From Flavobacterium dankookense (GTDB lineage Bacteria; Bacteroidota; Bacteroidia; Flavobacteriales; Flavobacteriaceae): DNA of 64,000 nucleotides. The position numbers and the translations under genes are program-made. Shown piece by piece: positions 53,300 to 61,357 of this stretch. The DNA is taken from assembly GCF_004362665.1 (NCBI RefSeq), contig NZ_SNXR01000016.1, positions 1 through 64,000 on the forward strand, given 5' to 3'. A model generated the notes under the pieces. It worked only from the letters and a program-made list of their open reading frames with translations, did no database searches and had not been told where the DNA came from. The number at the start of each line of letters is the position of its first letter. Position 1 is the stretch's first letter.

Positions 53300-54688
53300 A
53301 TGGTTAAACAAAAAACCATCCAAAACGAGATTTCTTTGACTGGAGTTGGACTTCACACAGGAAAAGAAGTGAAGATGACTTTCAAGCCTGCACCAATTAA
53401 TAACGGTTTTACTTTTGTTAGGGTAGATTTAGAAGGAAGTCCAATCATCGAAGCGGATGCAAATTATGTAGTGAATACACAACGAGGAACAAACCTAGAA
53501 AAACTAGGAGTTAAAATCCAAACTTCAGAGCACGTTTTAGCTGCTTTTGTAGGTTGCGATGTGGATAACGTAATTATTGAATTAAATGAGTCTGAACCAC
53601 CAATTATGGATGGTTCTTCTAAGTATTTTGTGGAAGCTATTGAAAAAGCTGGTGTTGTTGAACAAGAAGCGGAACGAAAATATTATGTTGTTAAAGAAGT
53701 AATTTCCTTTGTAGATGAAACTACCGGAAGTGAAATTTTAGTTATGCCATCGGATGATTATCAAGTAACCGCAATGGTTGACTTTGGTACTAAAGTTTTA
53801 GGTACACAAAATGCTACCATGAAAAGCATTACTGATTTCAAAAAAGAAATTGCCGATGCTAGAACGTTTAGTTTCCTTCACGAATTAGAAACATTGCTAG
53901 ACAATGGATTAATAAAAGGTGGCGATTTAAACAATGCTATCGTTTATGTTGATAAAGAAATTTCAGAAGCTACTATGGAAAACCTTAAAGTAGCTTTTGG
54001 AAAAGATAAAATATCGGTTAAACCTAACGGAATACTTGATAACCTAACGTTACACTATCCTAACGAAGCGGCAAGACACAAACTACTTGATGTTGTGGGT
54101 GATTTAGCTTTAATCGGAATTCGTATTAAAGGAAAAGTAATTGCCAACAAACCAGGACACTTTGTAAACACACAGTTTGCTAAAAAGATGTCTAAAATCA
54201 TCAAAATAGAACAAAAAAATCAAATTCCGGTTTATGATTTAAACTTGGAACCATTAATGGATATTCATAAAATTATGAGTATTCTTCCACACAGACCACC
54301 ATTTTTATTGATTGACAGAATTATAGAAATGTCCGATACGCATGTGGTTGGAATGAAGAATGTAACGATGAATGAAAACTTCTTCGTAGGACATTTTCCA
54401 GATGCACCAGTAATGCCTGGAGTTCTAATTGTTGAAGCCATGGCGCAATCGGGAGGAATTTTAGTATTAAGCACTGTTCCAGATCCTGAAAACTACTTAA
54501 CCTATTTTATGAAAATAGATAATGTTAAGTTCAAATACAAAGTATTACCTGGTGATACACTAATATTTAAGTGTGAATTGATTACTCCAATCAGAAGAGG
54601 AATTTGTCACATGCAAGCTCATGCTTATGCTAACGGAAGATTAGTTGCTGAAGCAGAATTAATGGCGCAAATAGCCAAAAAGCAATAG
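53300..54688 (+). CDS. lpxC/fabZ: bifunctional LpxC deacetylase / FabZ dehydratase
   Basis: Fusion of 462 aa, the form normal in Bacteroidetes. LpxC part (about 1-300): TGVGLHTGKEV, the zinc site His in SEHVLAAF (about 78), and LHYPNEAARHKLLDVVGDL with the second His and Asp. FabZ part (about 315-460): ILPHRPPFLLIDRI and catalytic GHFPDAPVMPGVLIVEAMAQ. LpxC makes the first committed step of lipid A; FabZ dehydrates hydroxyacyl-ACP in fatty-acid synthesis and so competes for the same precursor. Lies 16 bases after lpxD. Confidence 0.95.
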   Translation: MVKQKTIQNEISLTGVGLHTGKEVKMTFKPAPINNGFTFVRVDLEGSPIIEADANYVVNTQRGTNLEKLGVKIQTSEHVLAAFVGCDVDNVIIELNESEPPIMDGSSKYFVEAIEKAGVVEQEAERKYYVVKEVISFVDETTGSEILVMPSDDYQVTAMVDFGTKVLGTQNATMKSITDFKKEIADARTFSFLHELETLLDNGLIKGGDLNNAIVYVDKEISEATMENLKVAFGKDKISVKPNGILDNLTLHYPNEAARHKLLDVVGDLALIGIRIKGKVIANKPGHFVNTQFAKKMSKIIKIEQKNQIPVYDLNLEPLMDIHKIMSILPHRPPFLLIDRIIEMSDTHVVGMKNVTMNENFFVGHFPDAPVMPGVLIVEAMAQSGGILVLSTVPDPENYLTYFMKIDNVKFKYKVLPGDTLIFKCELITPIRRGICHMQAHAYANGRLVAEAELMAQIAKKQ

Positions 54689-54751
54689 ATTTTGATTATA
54701 CGTTTTGCAATAAAATAAACGTATGATTAAATAACCAAATTAAAACAAAAC

Positions 54752-55537
54752 ATGAATCAACCTCTAGCATATGTACATCCAGGAGCAAAAATAGCCCGAA
54801 ACGTGGTTATTGATCCTTTCACAACCATTCATAATAATGTGATTATTGGTGAAGGAACTTGGATAGGTTCAAACGTTACCATCATGGAAGGCGCACGAAT
54901 CGGTAAAAACTGTAACATCTTTCCTGGCGCAATCATTTCAGCAGTTCCACAAGATTTAAAATTTGGTGGAGAAGATTCGCTGGCTATAATTGGCGATAAC
55001 TGCACTATTAGAGAATGTGTTACCATCAACAGAGGAACAATCGCATCAGGGCAAACCAAGATTGGAAACAATTGTTTAATTATGGCAACAGCACACGTTG
55101 CTCATGATTGTCATATTGGCGATAACGTAATTATTGTTAATGGTGTACTTCTTGGCGGACACGTTACTATTGGAAATTATGCCATCGTTGGCGGATTGTC
55201 AGCTGTACATCAATTTATTAGCATTGGTGACCATGCGATGATTTCGGGTGGTTCTTTGCTTAGAAAAGACGTTCCACCGTTTACTAAAGCAGCAAAAGAA
55301 CCTCTTTCTTATGTTGGAATAAACTCTGTTGGTCTAAGAAGAAGAGGTTTTTCATCTGAAAAAATCAGAGAAATTCAAGATATTTATAGAATTCTTTATC
55401 AAAAGAACTACAACACCTCTCAAGCGGTTGGAATCATAGAAGCTGAAATGGCAGCATCGCCAGAACGTGATGAAATATTGGATTTTATCCGTAATTCATC
55501 TAGAGGAATTATGAAAGGTTACTCTGGAAACGTTTAA
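54752..55537 (+). CDS. lpxA: UDP-N-acetylglucosamine acyltransferase
   Basis: Hexapeptide-repeat enzyme of 261 aa that starts lipid A synthesis by adding a hydroxyacyl chain to UDP-GlcNAc. Left-handed beta helix (about 1-190) and helical C-terminus. Conserved NRGT (ECVTINRGT, about 87-95) and the catalytic-His segment ATAHVAHDCHIGDN (about 115-128) are intact; VGINSVGLRRRGFS is the typical C-terminal motif. Follows lpxC/fabZ by 63 bases. Confidence 0.95.
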   Translation: MNQPLAYVHPGAKIARNVVIDPFTTIHNNVIIGEGTWIGSNVTIMEGARIGKNCNIFPGAIISAVPQDLKFGGEDSLAIIGDNCTIRECVTINRGTIASGQTKIGNNCLIMATAHVAHDCHIGDNVIIVNGVLLGGHVTIGNYAIVGGLSAVHQFISIGDHAMISGGSLLRKDVPPFTKAAKEPLSYVGINSVGLRRRGFSSEKIREIQDIYRILYQKNYNTSQAVGIIEAEMAASPERDEILDFIRNSSRGIMKGYSGNV

Positions 55538-55542
55538 TATAT

Positions 55543-55575
55543 TGAATTACGAATTAAAAATTACGAATTAAAATA
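55543..55575. repeat. direct repeat ATTACGAATTAAAA
   Basis: Two adjacent copies of a 14-base word in the lpxA-efp gap, continuing into AATAACAAATAACCGAAT. It looks like one arm of the word-repeat elements seen at 56170 and 57540. Confidence 0.5.
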
Positions 55576-55602
55576 ACAAATAACCGAATAAACAAATTTA
55601 CA

Positions 55603-56169
55603 ATGGCATCTACAGCAGATATTAGAAACGGATTATGTATTAAATACAATCACGATATATATAAAATTATTGAGTTTCTTCACGTTAAACCAGGAAAAGG
55701 TCCAGCTTTTGTTAGAACTAAATTAAAATCATTAACCAATGGAAAAGTATTAGACAACACTTTTTCTGCTGGTCACAAAATCGACGTTGTTCGAGTTGAA
55801 ACACAAACTTTTCAGTATTTATATGCAGAAGGAACTGAATATCATTTCATGAATACCGAAACGTATGAGCAAATTACGTTGAACAAAGACATTCTTGATG
55901 CTCCAGATTTATTAAAAGAAGGAACTCTTGTAATGGTTCAAATTAATACAGAAACTGATTTACCTTTATCAGTAGATATGCCAGCTTCTATCGTTTTAGA
56001 AGTAACTTATGCTGAACCAGGTGTGAAAGGAAACACAGCAACCAATGCAACTAAACCAGCAAAAGTAGAAACAGGCGCATCGGTTAACGTTCCTTTATTT
56101 ATTAACGAAGGTGACAAAATCAAAATTGATACTGCCACCGGTTCTTATATGGAAAGAGTTAAAGAGTAA
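55603..56169 (+). CDS. efp: elongation factor P
   Basis: Translation factor of 188 aa with the three-domain EF-P layout. It relieves ribosome stalling at proline runs. The tip loop is PGKGPA with Lys32 at the position that carries modification in other bacteria; no epmA/epmB or other modification gene is seen in the window. Its place between lpxA and an LpxD paralogue is a synteny feature of the group as I remember it. Confidence 0.93.
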   Translation: MASTADIRNGLCIKYNHDIYKIIEFLHVKPGKGPAFVRTKLKSLTNGKVLDNTFSAGHKIDVVRVETQTFQYLYAEGTEYHFMNTETYEQITLNKDILDAPDLLKEGTLVMVQINTETDLPLSVDMPASIVLEVTYAEPGVKGNTATNATKPAKVETGASVNVPLFINEGDKIKIDTATGSYMERVKE

Positions 56170-56238
56170 AGGTTATGAGTTTATGTAGTTTAAAAGTTTA
56201 TATAAACTCATAAACATCATAAACCTTTTAAACACTAT
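56170..56238. repeat. word-repeat imperfect hairpin (GTTTATG/CATAAAC type)
   Basis: The left arm holds GAGTTTATGTAGTTTAAAAG and the right arm ACTCATAAACATCATAAACC, with TTTATATAAA at the centre. The arms are complementary and each contains the same word two or more times. It fills the efp to lpxD-like gap. Confidence 0.7.
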
Positions 56239-56241
56239 TAA

Positions 56242-57171
56242 ATGAAGTTTCCAAAAACACATACTCTAAAAGAAATTGCGAATATCATCGGTTGCCAATA
56301 TATTGGAGCCGATGATTTTGCAGTTCATGGCATGAACGAAATTCACGTGGTTAATCCAGGTGATATTGTTTTTGTTGACCATCCAAAATACTACGACAAA
56401 GCTTTGCAATCTGCAGCTACAATTGTACTGATTAACAAAGAAGTCGATTGTCCAGAAGGCAAAGCATTATTGATTTCTGACGATCCATTTAGAGATTTTA
56501 ATACCTTAACCAAACATTTTCGTCCGTTTATTGCCGCTAATGTTAGCGTTTCGGCTTCGGCTGATGTTGGTGAAGGAACAGTTATTCAACCCAATTGTTT
56601 TATAGGAAACAATGTAACTATTGGAACTAATTGTTTGCTTCATGCTAATGTAATTGTGTATGACAACACAGTTATAGGCGATAACGTAATCATTCACTCG
56701 GGAACTATTCTTGGTGCCGATGCTTTTTATTATAAAAAACGTCCTGAAGGTTTTGACCAACTATTATCTGGTGGAAGAGTTGTTATTGAAGACAATGTAG
56801 GAATAGGAGCATTGTGCACTATTGATAAAGGTGTTACTGGCGACACAACCATTGGCGCAGGAACCAAAATTGATAACCAAGTGCATGTTGGACATGATAC
56901 CGTTATAGGTAAAAAATGTTTAATAGCATCACAAACAGGTATTGCAGGTTGCGTAATTATTGAAGATGAAGTTACGCTTTGGGGACAAGTTGGTACTACT
57001 AGCGGAATTACTATTGGTGCAAAAGCGGTAGTATTAGGTCAAACCGGTGTAACCAAGTCAATAGAAGGTGGAAAAAGCTATTTTGGCACACCAGTAGAAG
57101 AATCACGTGAAAAATTAAAGCAATTGGCAAATGTCAAACGCATTCCAGATATTCTAAATAAATTAAAATAA
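56242..57171 (+). CDS. LpxD-like acyltransferase, divergent paralogue
   Basis: LpxD-family protein of 309 aa with N-terminal domain (about 1-95) and hexapeptide helix (about 100-290). The catalytic-His segment is kept ([15 protein letters not shown]), but the canonical DGFGF loop is replaced by [18 protein letters not shown], and the C-terminal helix is short. So it is probably an acyl- or acetyltransferase acting on a related but different sugar or chain. It is in the lpx-efp run and followed 3 bases on by an NTF2-like gene. Usual annotation would be lpxD; I consider true LpxD activity doubtful. Confidence 0.78.
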   Translation: MKFPKTHTLKEIANIIGCQYIGADDFAVHGMNEIHVVNPGDIVFVDHPKYYDKALQSAATIVLINKEVDCPEGKALLISDDPFRDFNTLTKHFRPFIAANVSVSASADVGEGTVIQPNCFIGNNVTIGTNCLLHANVIVYDNTVIGDNVIIHSGTILGADAFYYKKRPEGFDQLLSGGRVVIEDNVGIGALCTIDKGVTGDTTIGAGTKIDNQVHVGHDTVIGKKCLIASQTGIAGCVIIEDEVTLWGQVGTTSGITIGAKAVVLGQTGVTKSIEGGKSYFGTPVEESREKLKQLANVKRIPDILNKLK

Positions 57172-57174
57172 ACT

Positions 57175-57534
57175 ATGAGCGCTAAAGAAATCGTTCAAAA
57201 TTTTTACAAATCCGATGTTATTCTCGAGGCAGAAACCGTAAATCAGTTTTTGCATCCCGAAGTAGTATTAGAATGGCACAGTACCAAAGGTTTTTTAACC
57301 CTAGACCACGACCAAATTATTGCTATTAGTGCTGAATTAAGCAAAGCCTATGTTCGTTCTAAATCAAGGATTACTCATCTTGTTGAAGAAGGTAATACAG
57401 TGGCCGTTCGCTATTCTCATTTTGTAAAAACTATTGAAAATCCAAGAGAAGAAATGTTGTTAGCCCATTTTATGGTTATCTGGGAAGTGAAAGACAACAA
57501 ATTATATCGCGGCTATCAAATGAGCCAATTATAA
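57175..57534 (+). CDS. NTF2-like (SnoaL-like) protein
   Basis: Small protein of 119 aa with the cone-shaped NTF2-like pattern: an N-terminal helix pair (SAKEIVQNFYKSDVI), LHPEVVLEWHSTKGF, and a beta-sheet ending HFMVIWEVKDNKLYRGYQMSQ. The family covers both enzymes and ligand-binding proteins, and no catalytic residues can be assigned. It starts 3 bases after the LpxD-like gene and must be co-transcribed. Confidence 0.75.
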   Translation: MSAKEIVQNFYKSDVILEAETVNQFLHPEVVLEWHSTKGFLTLDHDQIIAISAELSKAYVRSKSRITHLVEEGNTVAVRYSHFVKTIENPREEMLLAHFMVIWEVKDNKLYRGYQMSQL

Positions 57535-57539
57535 ATCGG

Positions 57540-57612
57540 TTGTGAGTTTGGAGTTTTTAGTTTGTATGAATTTCACAAAAAAACTGAACACTAAACACTG
57601 AACACTGAACAC
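57540..57612. repeat. word-repeat imperfect hairpin (GAGTTT / AACACTGAACAC type)
   Basis: The left arm GAGTTTGGAGTTTTTAGTTTG faces a right arm with ACTGAACACTAAACAC and then CACTGAACACTGAACAC, tandem 8-base words that complement the left words loosely. It sits between the lpx run and sucD and ends 7 bases before the sucD promoter box, so it may act as terminator of the former. Confidence 0.6.
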
Positions 57613-57619
57613 TTTTTTC

Positions 57620-57627
57620 TACTTTTG
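57620..57627 (+). promoter_or_regulatory. TAnnTTTG -7 element of sucD
   Basis: TACTTTTG, 38 bases upstream of the sucD ATG at 57666, followed by an A-rich leader (AAATAAAAACACAAATAAAC) usual for strongly translated Bacteroidetes genes. Confidence 0.6.
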
Positions 57628-57665
57628 CAACACATAAATAAAAACACAAATAAACATATATACTC

Positions 57666-58538
57666 ATGAGCGTTTTAGTTAATAAAAATTCAAAAATAAT
57701 AGTTCAAGGATTTACAGGAAGCGAAGGAACTTTCCACGCTTCGCAAATGATTGAATATGGAACCAACGTTGTTGGAGGAGTTACACCAGGAAAAGGTGGC
57801 ACAACCCATTTAGAGCGTCCCGTTTTCAATACAGTAAAAGATGCTGTTGAACAAGCTGGAGCTGATACTTCCATTATATTTGTTCCACCAGCTTTTGCTG
57901 CCGATGCTATTATGGAATCGGCTGATGCAGGTATCAAAGTAATCATTTGTATTACAGAAGGTATTCCTGTGGCTGATATGATTAAAGCGTATGATTTTAT
58001 CAAAGGAAAAGACTGTCGTTTGATAGGTCCAAACTGTCCAGGAGTTATTACTCCAGAAGAAGCAAAAGTAGGTATCATGCCAGGTTTTGTATTCAAAAAA
58101 GGAAAAGTAGGTATCGTTTCTAAATCAGGAACATTAACGTATGAAGCAGCAGACCAAGTGGTAAAACAAGGATTAGGAATTACAACCGCTATCGGAATTG
58201 GTGGTGATCCAATCATTGGAACTACTACAAAAGAAGCAGTAGAATTATTAATGAACGATCCAGAGACTGAAGCTATCATCATGATTGGTGAAATTGGTGG
58301 ACAACTAGAGGCTGATGCTGCAAGATGGATTAAAGCAGATGGTAACCGCAAACCAGTAATTGGTTTTATCGCTGGAGAAACCGCTCCAAAAGGAAGAACA
58401 ATGGGACATGCTGGTGCTATTGTTGGTGGTTCTGATGATACTGCTGAAGCAAAGAAAGCAATTATGAGAGAATGTGGCATTCACGTAGTTGACTCTCCTG
58501 CTGAAATTGGTAAAAAAGTAAAAGAAGTAATAGGATAA
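57666..58538 (+). CDS. sucD: succinate-CoA ligase alpha subunit
   Basis: TCA-cycle enzyme subunit of 290 aa that makes ATP or GTP from succinyl-CoA. CoA-binding N-domain with [30 protein letters not shown], and the ligase domain with the phospho-His in GHAGAIVGG (His about 247). The beta subunit sucC is not adjacent, so it is encoded elsewhere. Own promoter and strong terminator make it a single-gene unit. Confidence 0.95.
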   Translation: MSVLVNKNSKIIVQGFTGSEGTFHASQMIEYGTNVVGGVTPGKGGTTHLERPVFNTVKDAVEQAGADTSIIFVPPAFAADAIMESADAGIKVIICITEGIPVADMIKAYDFIKGKDCRLIGPNCPGVITPEEAKVGIMPGFVFKKGKVGIVSKSGTLTYEAADQVVKQGLGITTAIGIGGDPIIGTTTKEAVELLMNDPETEAIIMIGEIGGQLEADAARWIKADGNRKPVIGFIAGETAPKGRTMGHAGAIVGGSDDTAEAKKAIMRECGIHVVDSPAEIGKKVKEVIG

Positions 58539-58562
58539 GACCTTTTACTAATTCTAAAATAT

Positions 58563-58597
58563 AAAACTCCTTTTGTGAAAGCAAAAGGAGTTTTTTT
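58563..58597 (+). terminator. rho-independent terminator of sucD
   Basis: AAAACTCCTTTT, GTGAAAGC, AAAAGGAGTTTT stem with seven T, 24 bases past the stop. Confidence 0.92.
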
Positions 58598-58633
58598 ATG
58601 CCATATAGCTACCGTAATATATTATAATTACCT

Positions 58634-58885
58634 CTAATTTAAACTAGGAACTACAGTATTATAGACTAAAACATTTATTTTACAACCTATTACTGTAGTA
58701 GGATGTTCAAAAAAATAAATTTAATAGTCTATTACTATAGTAATGTATCATAAAAAAATATTTTTAAGATACTAAACAGTAGTATTGTGCCTTAATTTTT
58801 TTAAATAACAATAGCGTACTAAAGTAATAGGCTTTTAAAAATAATTTTAAAAGCTCCATACAGTAGTTTTAACCTTTATGTTTAA
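58634..58885. repeat. 42-bp (2 x 21) degenerate tandem array 4
   Basis: Six anchors AGTA (last AGTT) at 58655, 58697, 58739, 58781, 58823 and 58865, exactly 42 bp apart. Each unit has a half with CTATTACTGTAGTA-like sequence and a half dominated by A/T tracts such as AAAAAAATAAATTTAA, so A-tracts recur every 42 bp. Copies are strongly diverged, but no indel is needed. It lies past the sucD terminator and 100 bases before the next promoter. This 464-base gap shows no ORF. Confidence 0.8.
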
Positions 58886-58975
58886 TATTTGTAAATAAAG
58901 AATATTGGATGTTGTTTTCTCATGTACATTATATTTTGATAACATGCTTTAATTTTTTCTTACAAGAATTTTCTA

Positions 58976-58983
58976 TATATTTG
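58976..58983 (+). promoter_or_regulatory. TAnnTTTG -7 element of the LRR gene
   Basis: TATATTTG, 19 bases upstream of the ATG at 59003. Confidence 0.45.
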
Positions 58984-59002
58984 GTTTTTAAACACTTCTT
59001 TC

Positions 59003-61345
59003 ATGAAAAAACTCTACACTATTGTTGCTTTATTTACATTATTTATTGGTTCAGCTCAGATTGTTAATATTCCTGATGCGGATTTTAGAAGTTGTTTGTT
59101 TTCTGCTAGTCCAAGTACTGATGTTGCACAAAATGCAGCTGGACAATATATAAAAATTGATACCAATAACGATGGACAGATTCAAGTAAGTGAAGCATTA
59201 GCAGTTTATGAATTGAATACAGAATATTTTTCTATTGAAAGTATGACAGGAATTCATGCATTTTCAAATCTTAAGATTTTTAAATGCGGTAACAATCAAT
59301 TAATGAGTTTAGATGTTTCTCAAAATACTAATTTACAGTCATTACACTGTAATAATAATTATATAAGTAATTTAATTCTTCCTCAAAGTAATTCTTTTAT
59401 TAAATTAATTTGTGACAATAATCAATTAACTAATTTAGATGTTTCTCAATGTATTGCTCTAAAAAATTTATCTTGTGCATATAATCAATTAACAAGTATT
59501 GATGTTTCTCAAAATTTAGAATTAGTAGTTTTTTATTGCTATAATAATTATTATTTATCAGCTATTGATATTTCAAATAACCTAATGTTGTACGAATTTG
59601 ATTGTTCAGTTAATCAATTGACTTTTTTAGATTTTACAAACAATTCTAATTTACATTCAGTTAATTGTAGTGATAATGAAATAACTTCAATTCTTTTGCC
59701 AACAACAACATTGTCTAATTTTTTTGGTATAGATTGTAGTAATAATTTGATTGAATCTTTTGACATGTATAATAAAAAAGTAAATTATGTAAACTTAATT
59801 GCGAATCCAACTTTAGTTAGTATAAACATTAAAAACGGCCTTTATAATGATAGAATAGATATCGGTGGCAACATTAATAATCTTCGTTATATTTGTATTG
59901 ACGAGCAAGATTTTAACAATATTGGATATATTTTTGGTAACGCTAACTTGTCCAATATATTAATTAATAGTTATTGTTCTTTTGAACTAGGAGGAACATT
60001 TTATACCATTGAAGGAAACAGTAAATTTGATAACAATAGCAATGGATGTGATAGTAATGATTTAAATATACCAAATCAAAAATTTACCATTACTAACGGA
60101 ACTATTTCAGGTTCATTAATCGCTAATCAAAGTGGTACTTATTCCATTCCTGTTCAACAAGGAATACATACTATTACTCCAGTTTTAGAAAATCCAAGTT
60201 ATTTTACTGTTTCTCCAGCTTCAGCATCCGTTAGTTTTCCATCGGCAACAAGTCCTTTTACTCAAGATTTTTGTGTTACTGCTAATGGTATTTTTAATGA
60301 TGTTGAGATTATCATTATTCCAATAGAAGTGGCTCGTCCAGGTTTTGATGCGGAGTATAAAATCATTTATAAAAACAAAGGAAACCAAGTGGCTAATGGT
60401 TCTTTGAGTTTTACTTTTGACGATGCTATTATGGATTTGGTTATCGCAACTCCTGTTAATGATGGAAATGCAACCAATAGTTTAAGTTGGAATTATACCA
60501 ATTTAAATCCTTTTGAAACTGGAGAAATTGATTTAGTTTTTAATATTAATTCTCCAATGGAAATTCCTGCAGTGAATGGCGATGATGTTTTAGATTATAC
60601 CGCAACAATTGTTGGCGCAACGGACGAAACACCAAATGACAATACGTTTACATTAAACCAAACGGTTGTTAATTCGTATGACCCAAATGATAAAACGTGT
60701 TTAGAAGGTTCAACTATTACGCCAAGTATGGTTGGACAATACGTTCATTATGTAATCCGTTTTGAAAATACTGGAACTTTTGCTGCGCAGAATATAGTAG
60801 TAAGAGATATTATTAATACTGCTAAGTTTGATATTGCAACTTTGGTTCCACAACGCAGTAGTCATGATTTTGTTACTAGAATAACAAACACGAATAAAGT
60901 GGAATTTATCTTTGAAAACATCAATCTTCCTTTTGATGATGCTAATAATGATGGTTATGTAGCGTTTAAAATTAAAACAAAACCTACTTTGGTTTTAGGC
61001 GATACGTTTAGCAACGAAGCAAGCATTTATTTTGATTATAACTTTCCCATTATTACTGAACCAGCTGTAACTACGGTTGCTGCTTTGAGCAATCAAGACT
61101 TTGATTTTGGAAGTTATTTTGCATTGTATCCTAATCCTACGAAAGATATTCTAAACTTCGAAGTGAAGAACGAAATAGGAATCAAGTCGATACAAGTTTA
61201 CAACACATTAGGGCAAATAGTTTTGGTAGTCACTAACGCTTCAACCACAAGAAGTATTGATGTAGCTAGTTTAAACGCTGGTGCTTATTTTATAAAAGTT
61301 ACAACAGACAAAGGTAGCGCGAATAGTAAATTCATAAAAGAATAA
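59003..61345 (+). CDS. secreted leucine-rich-repeat protein with T9SS sorting domain
   Basis: Cell-surface or secreted protein of 780 aa. Signal peptide (residues 1-19), an N-terminal cap with a Ca-binding-like DTNNDGQIQVSEA (about 52-64, EF-hand/dockerin style), about eight leucine-rich repeats of 20-22 residues (pattern L-x-x-L-x-C-x-x-N-Q-L-x-x-L-D-V-S, about 85-320), an Ig-like/Cna-B-like linker (about 330-425), a long conserved domain with NSYDPNDKTCLEGSTI and FENTGTFAAQNIVV (DUF11/DUF7619-like, about 430-690), and a type A T9SS C-terminal signal (YPNPTKDILNFEVK ... NAGAYFIKVTTDKG). LRR surface proteins are adhesion or recognition factors; the ligand is unknown. A close paralogue starts 12 bases downstream. 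Confidence 0.88.
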   Translation: MKKLYTIVALFTLFIGSAQIVNIPDADFRSCLFSASPSTDVAQNAAGQYIKIDTNNDGQIQVSEALAVYELNTEYFSIESMTGIHAFSNLKIFKCGNNQLMSLDVSQNTNLQSLHCNNNYISNLILPQSNSFIKLICDNNQLTNLDVSQCIALKNLSCAYNQLTSIDVSQNLELVVFYCYNNYYLSAIDISNNLMLYEFDCSVNQLTFLDFTNNSNLHSVNCSDNEITSILLPTTTLSNFFGIDCSNNLIESFDMYNKKVNYVNLIANPTLVSINIKNGLYNDRIDIGGNINNLRYICIDEQDFNNIGYIFGNANLSNILINSYCSFELGGTFYTIEGNSKFDNNSNGCDSNDLNIPNQKFTITNGTISGSLIANQSGTYSIPVQQGIHTITPVLENPSYFTVSPASASVSFPSATSPFTQDFCVTANGIFNDVEIIIIPIEVARPGFDAEYKIIYKNKGNQVANGSLSFTFDDAIMDLVIATPVNDGNATNSLSWNYTNLNPFETGEIDLVFNINSPMEIPAVNGDDVLDYTATIVGATDETPNDNTFTLNQTVVNSYDPNDKTCLEGSTITPSMVGQYVHYVIRFENTGTFAAQNIVVRDIINTAKFDIATLVPQRSSHDFVTRITNTNKVEFIFENINLPFDDANNDGYVAFKIKTKPTLVLGDTFSNEASIYFDYNFPIITEPAVTTVAALSNQDFDFGSYFALYPNPTKDILNFEVKNEIGIKSIQVYNTLGQIVLVVTNASTTRSIDVASLNAGAYFIKVTTDKGSANSKFIKE
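60096..61333 (+). repeat. long direct repeat, copy 1 (3' half of LRR gene 1)
   Basis: This 1238-bp stretch matches 62763-64000 at a constant offset of 2667 bp with no indels, as shown by matched landmarks at 60096/62763, 60218/62885 and 61331/63998. Identity is very high over long stretches (the GCTTCAGCATCCGTTAG region is identical for over 100 bases), while the 5' LRR parts of the two genes differ. Confidence 0.85.
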
Positions 61346-61357
61346 AAAAAACACACT

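Noticed and set aside
57704..58480. A 258-codon open frame antisense to sucD
   Set aside because: It is the reverse frame of a highly conserved gene; the translation is Ser/Pro/Ile-rich with no domain, promoter or start context.
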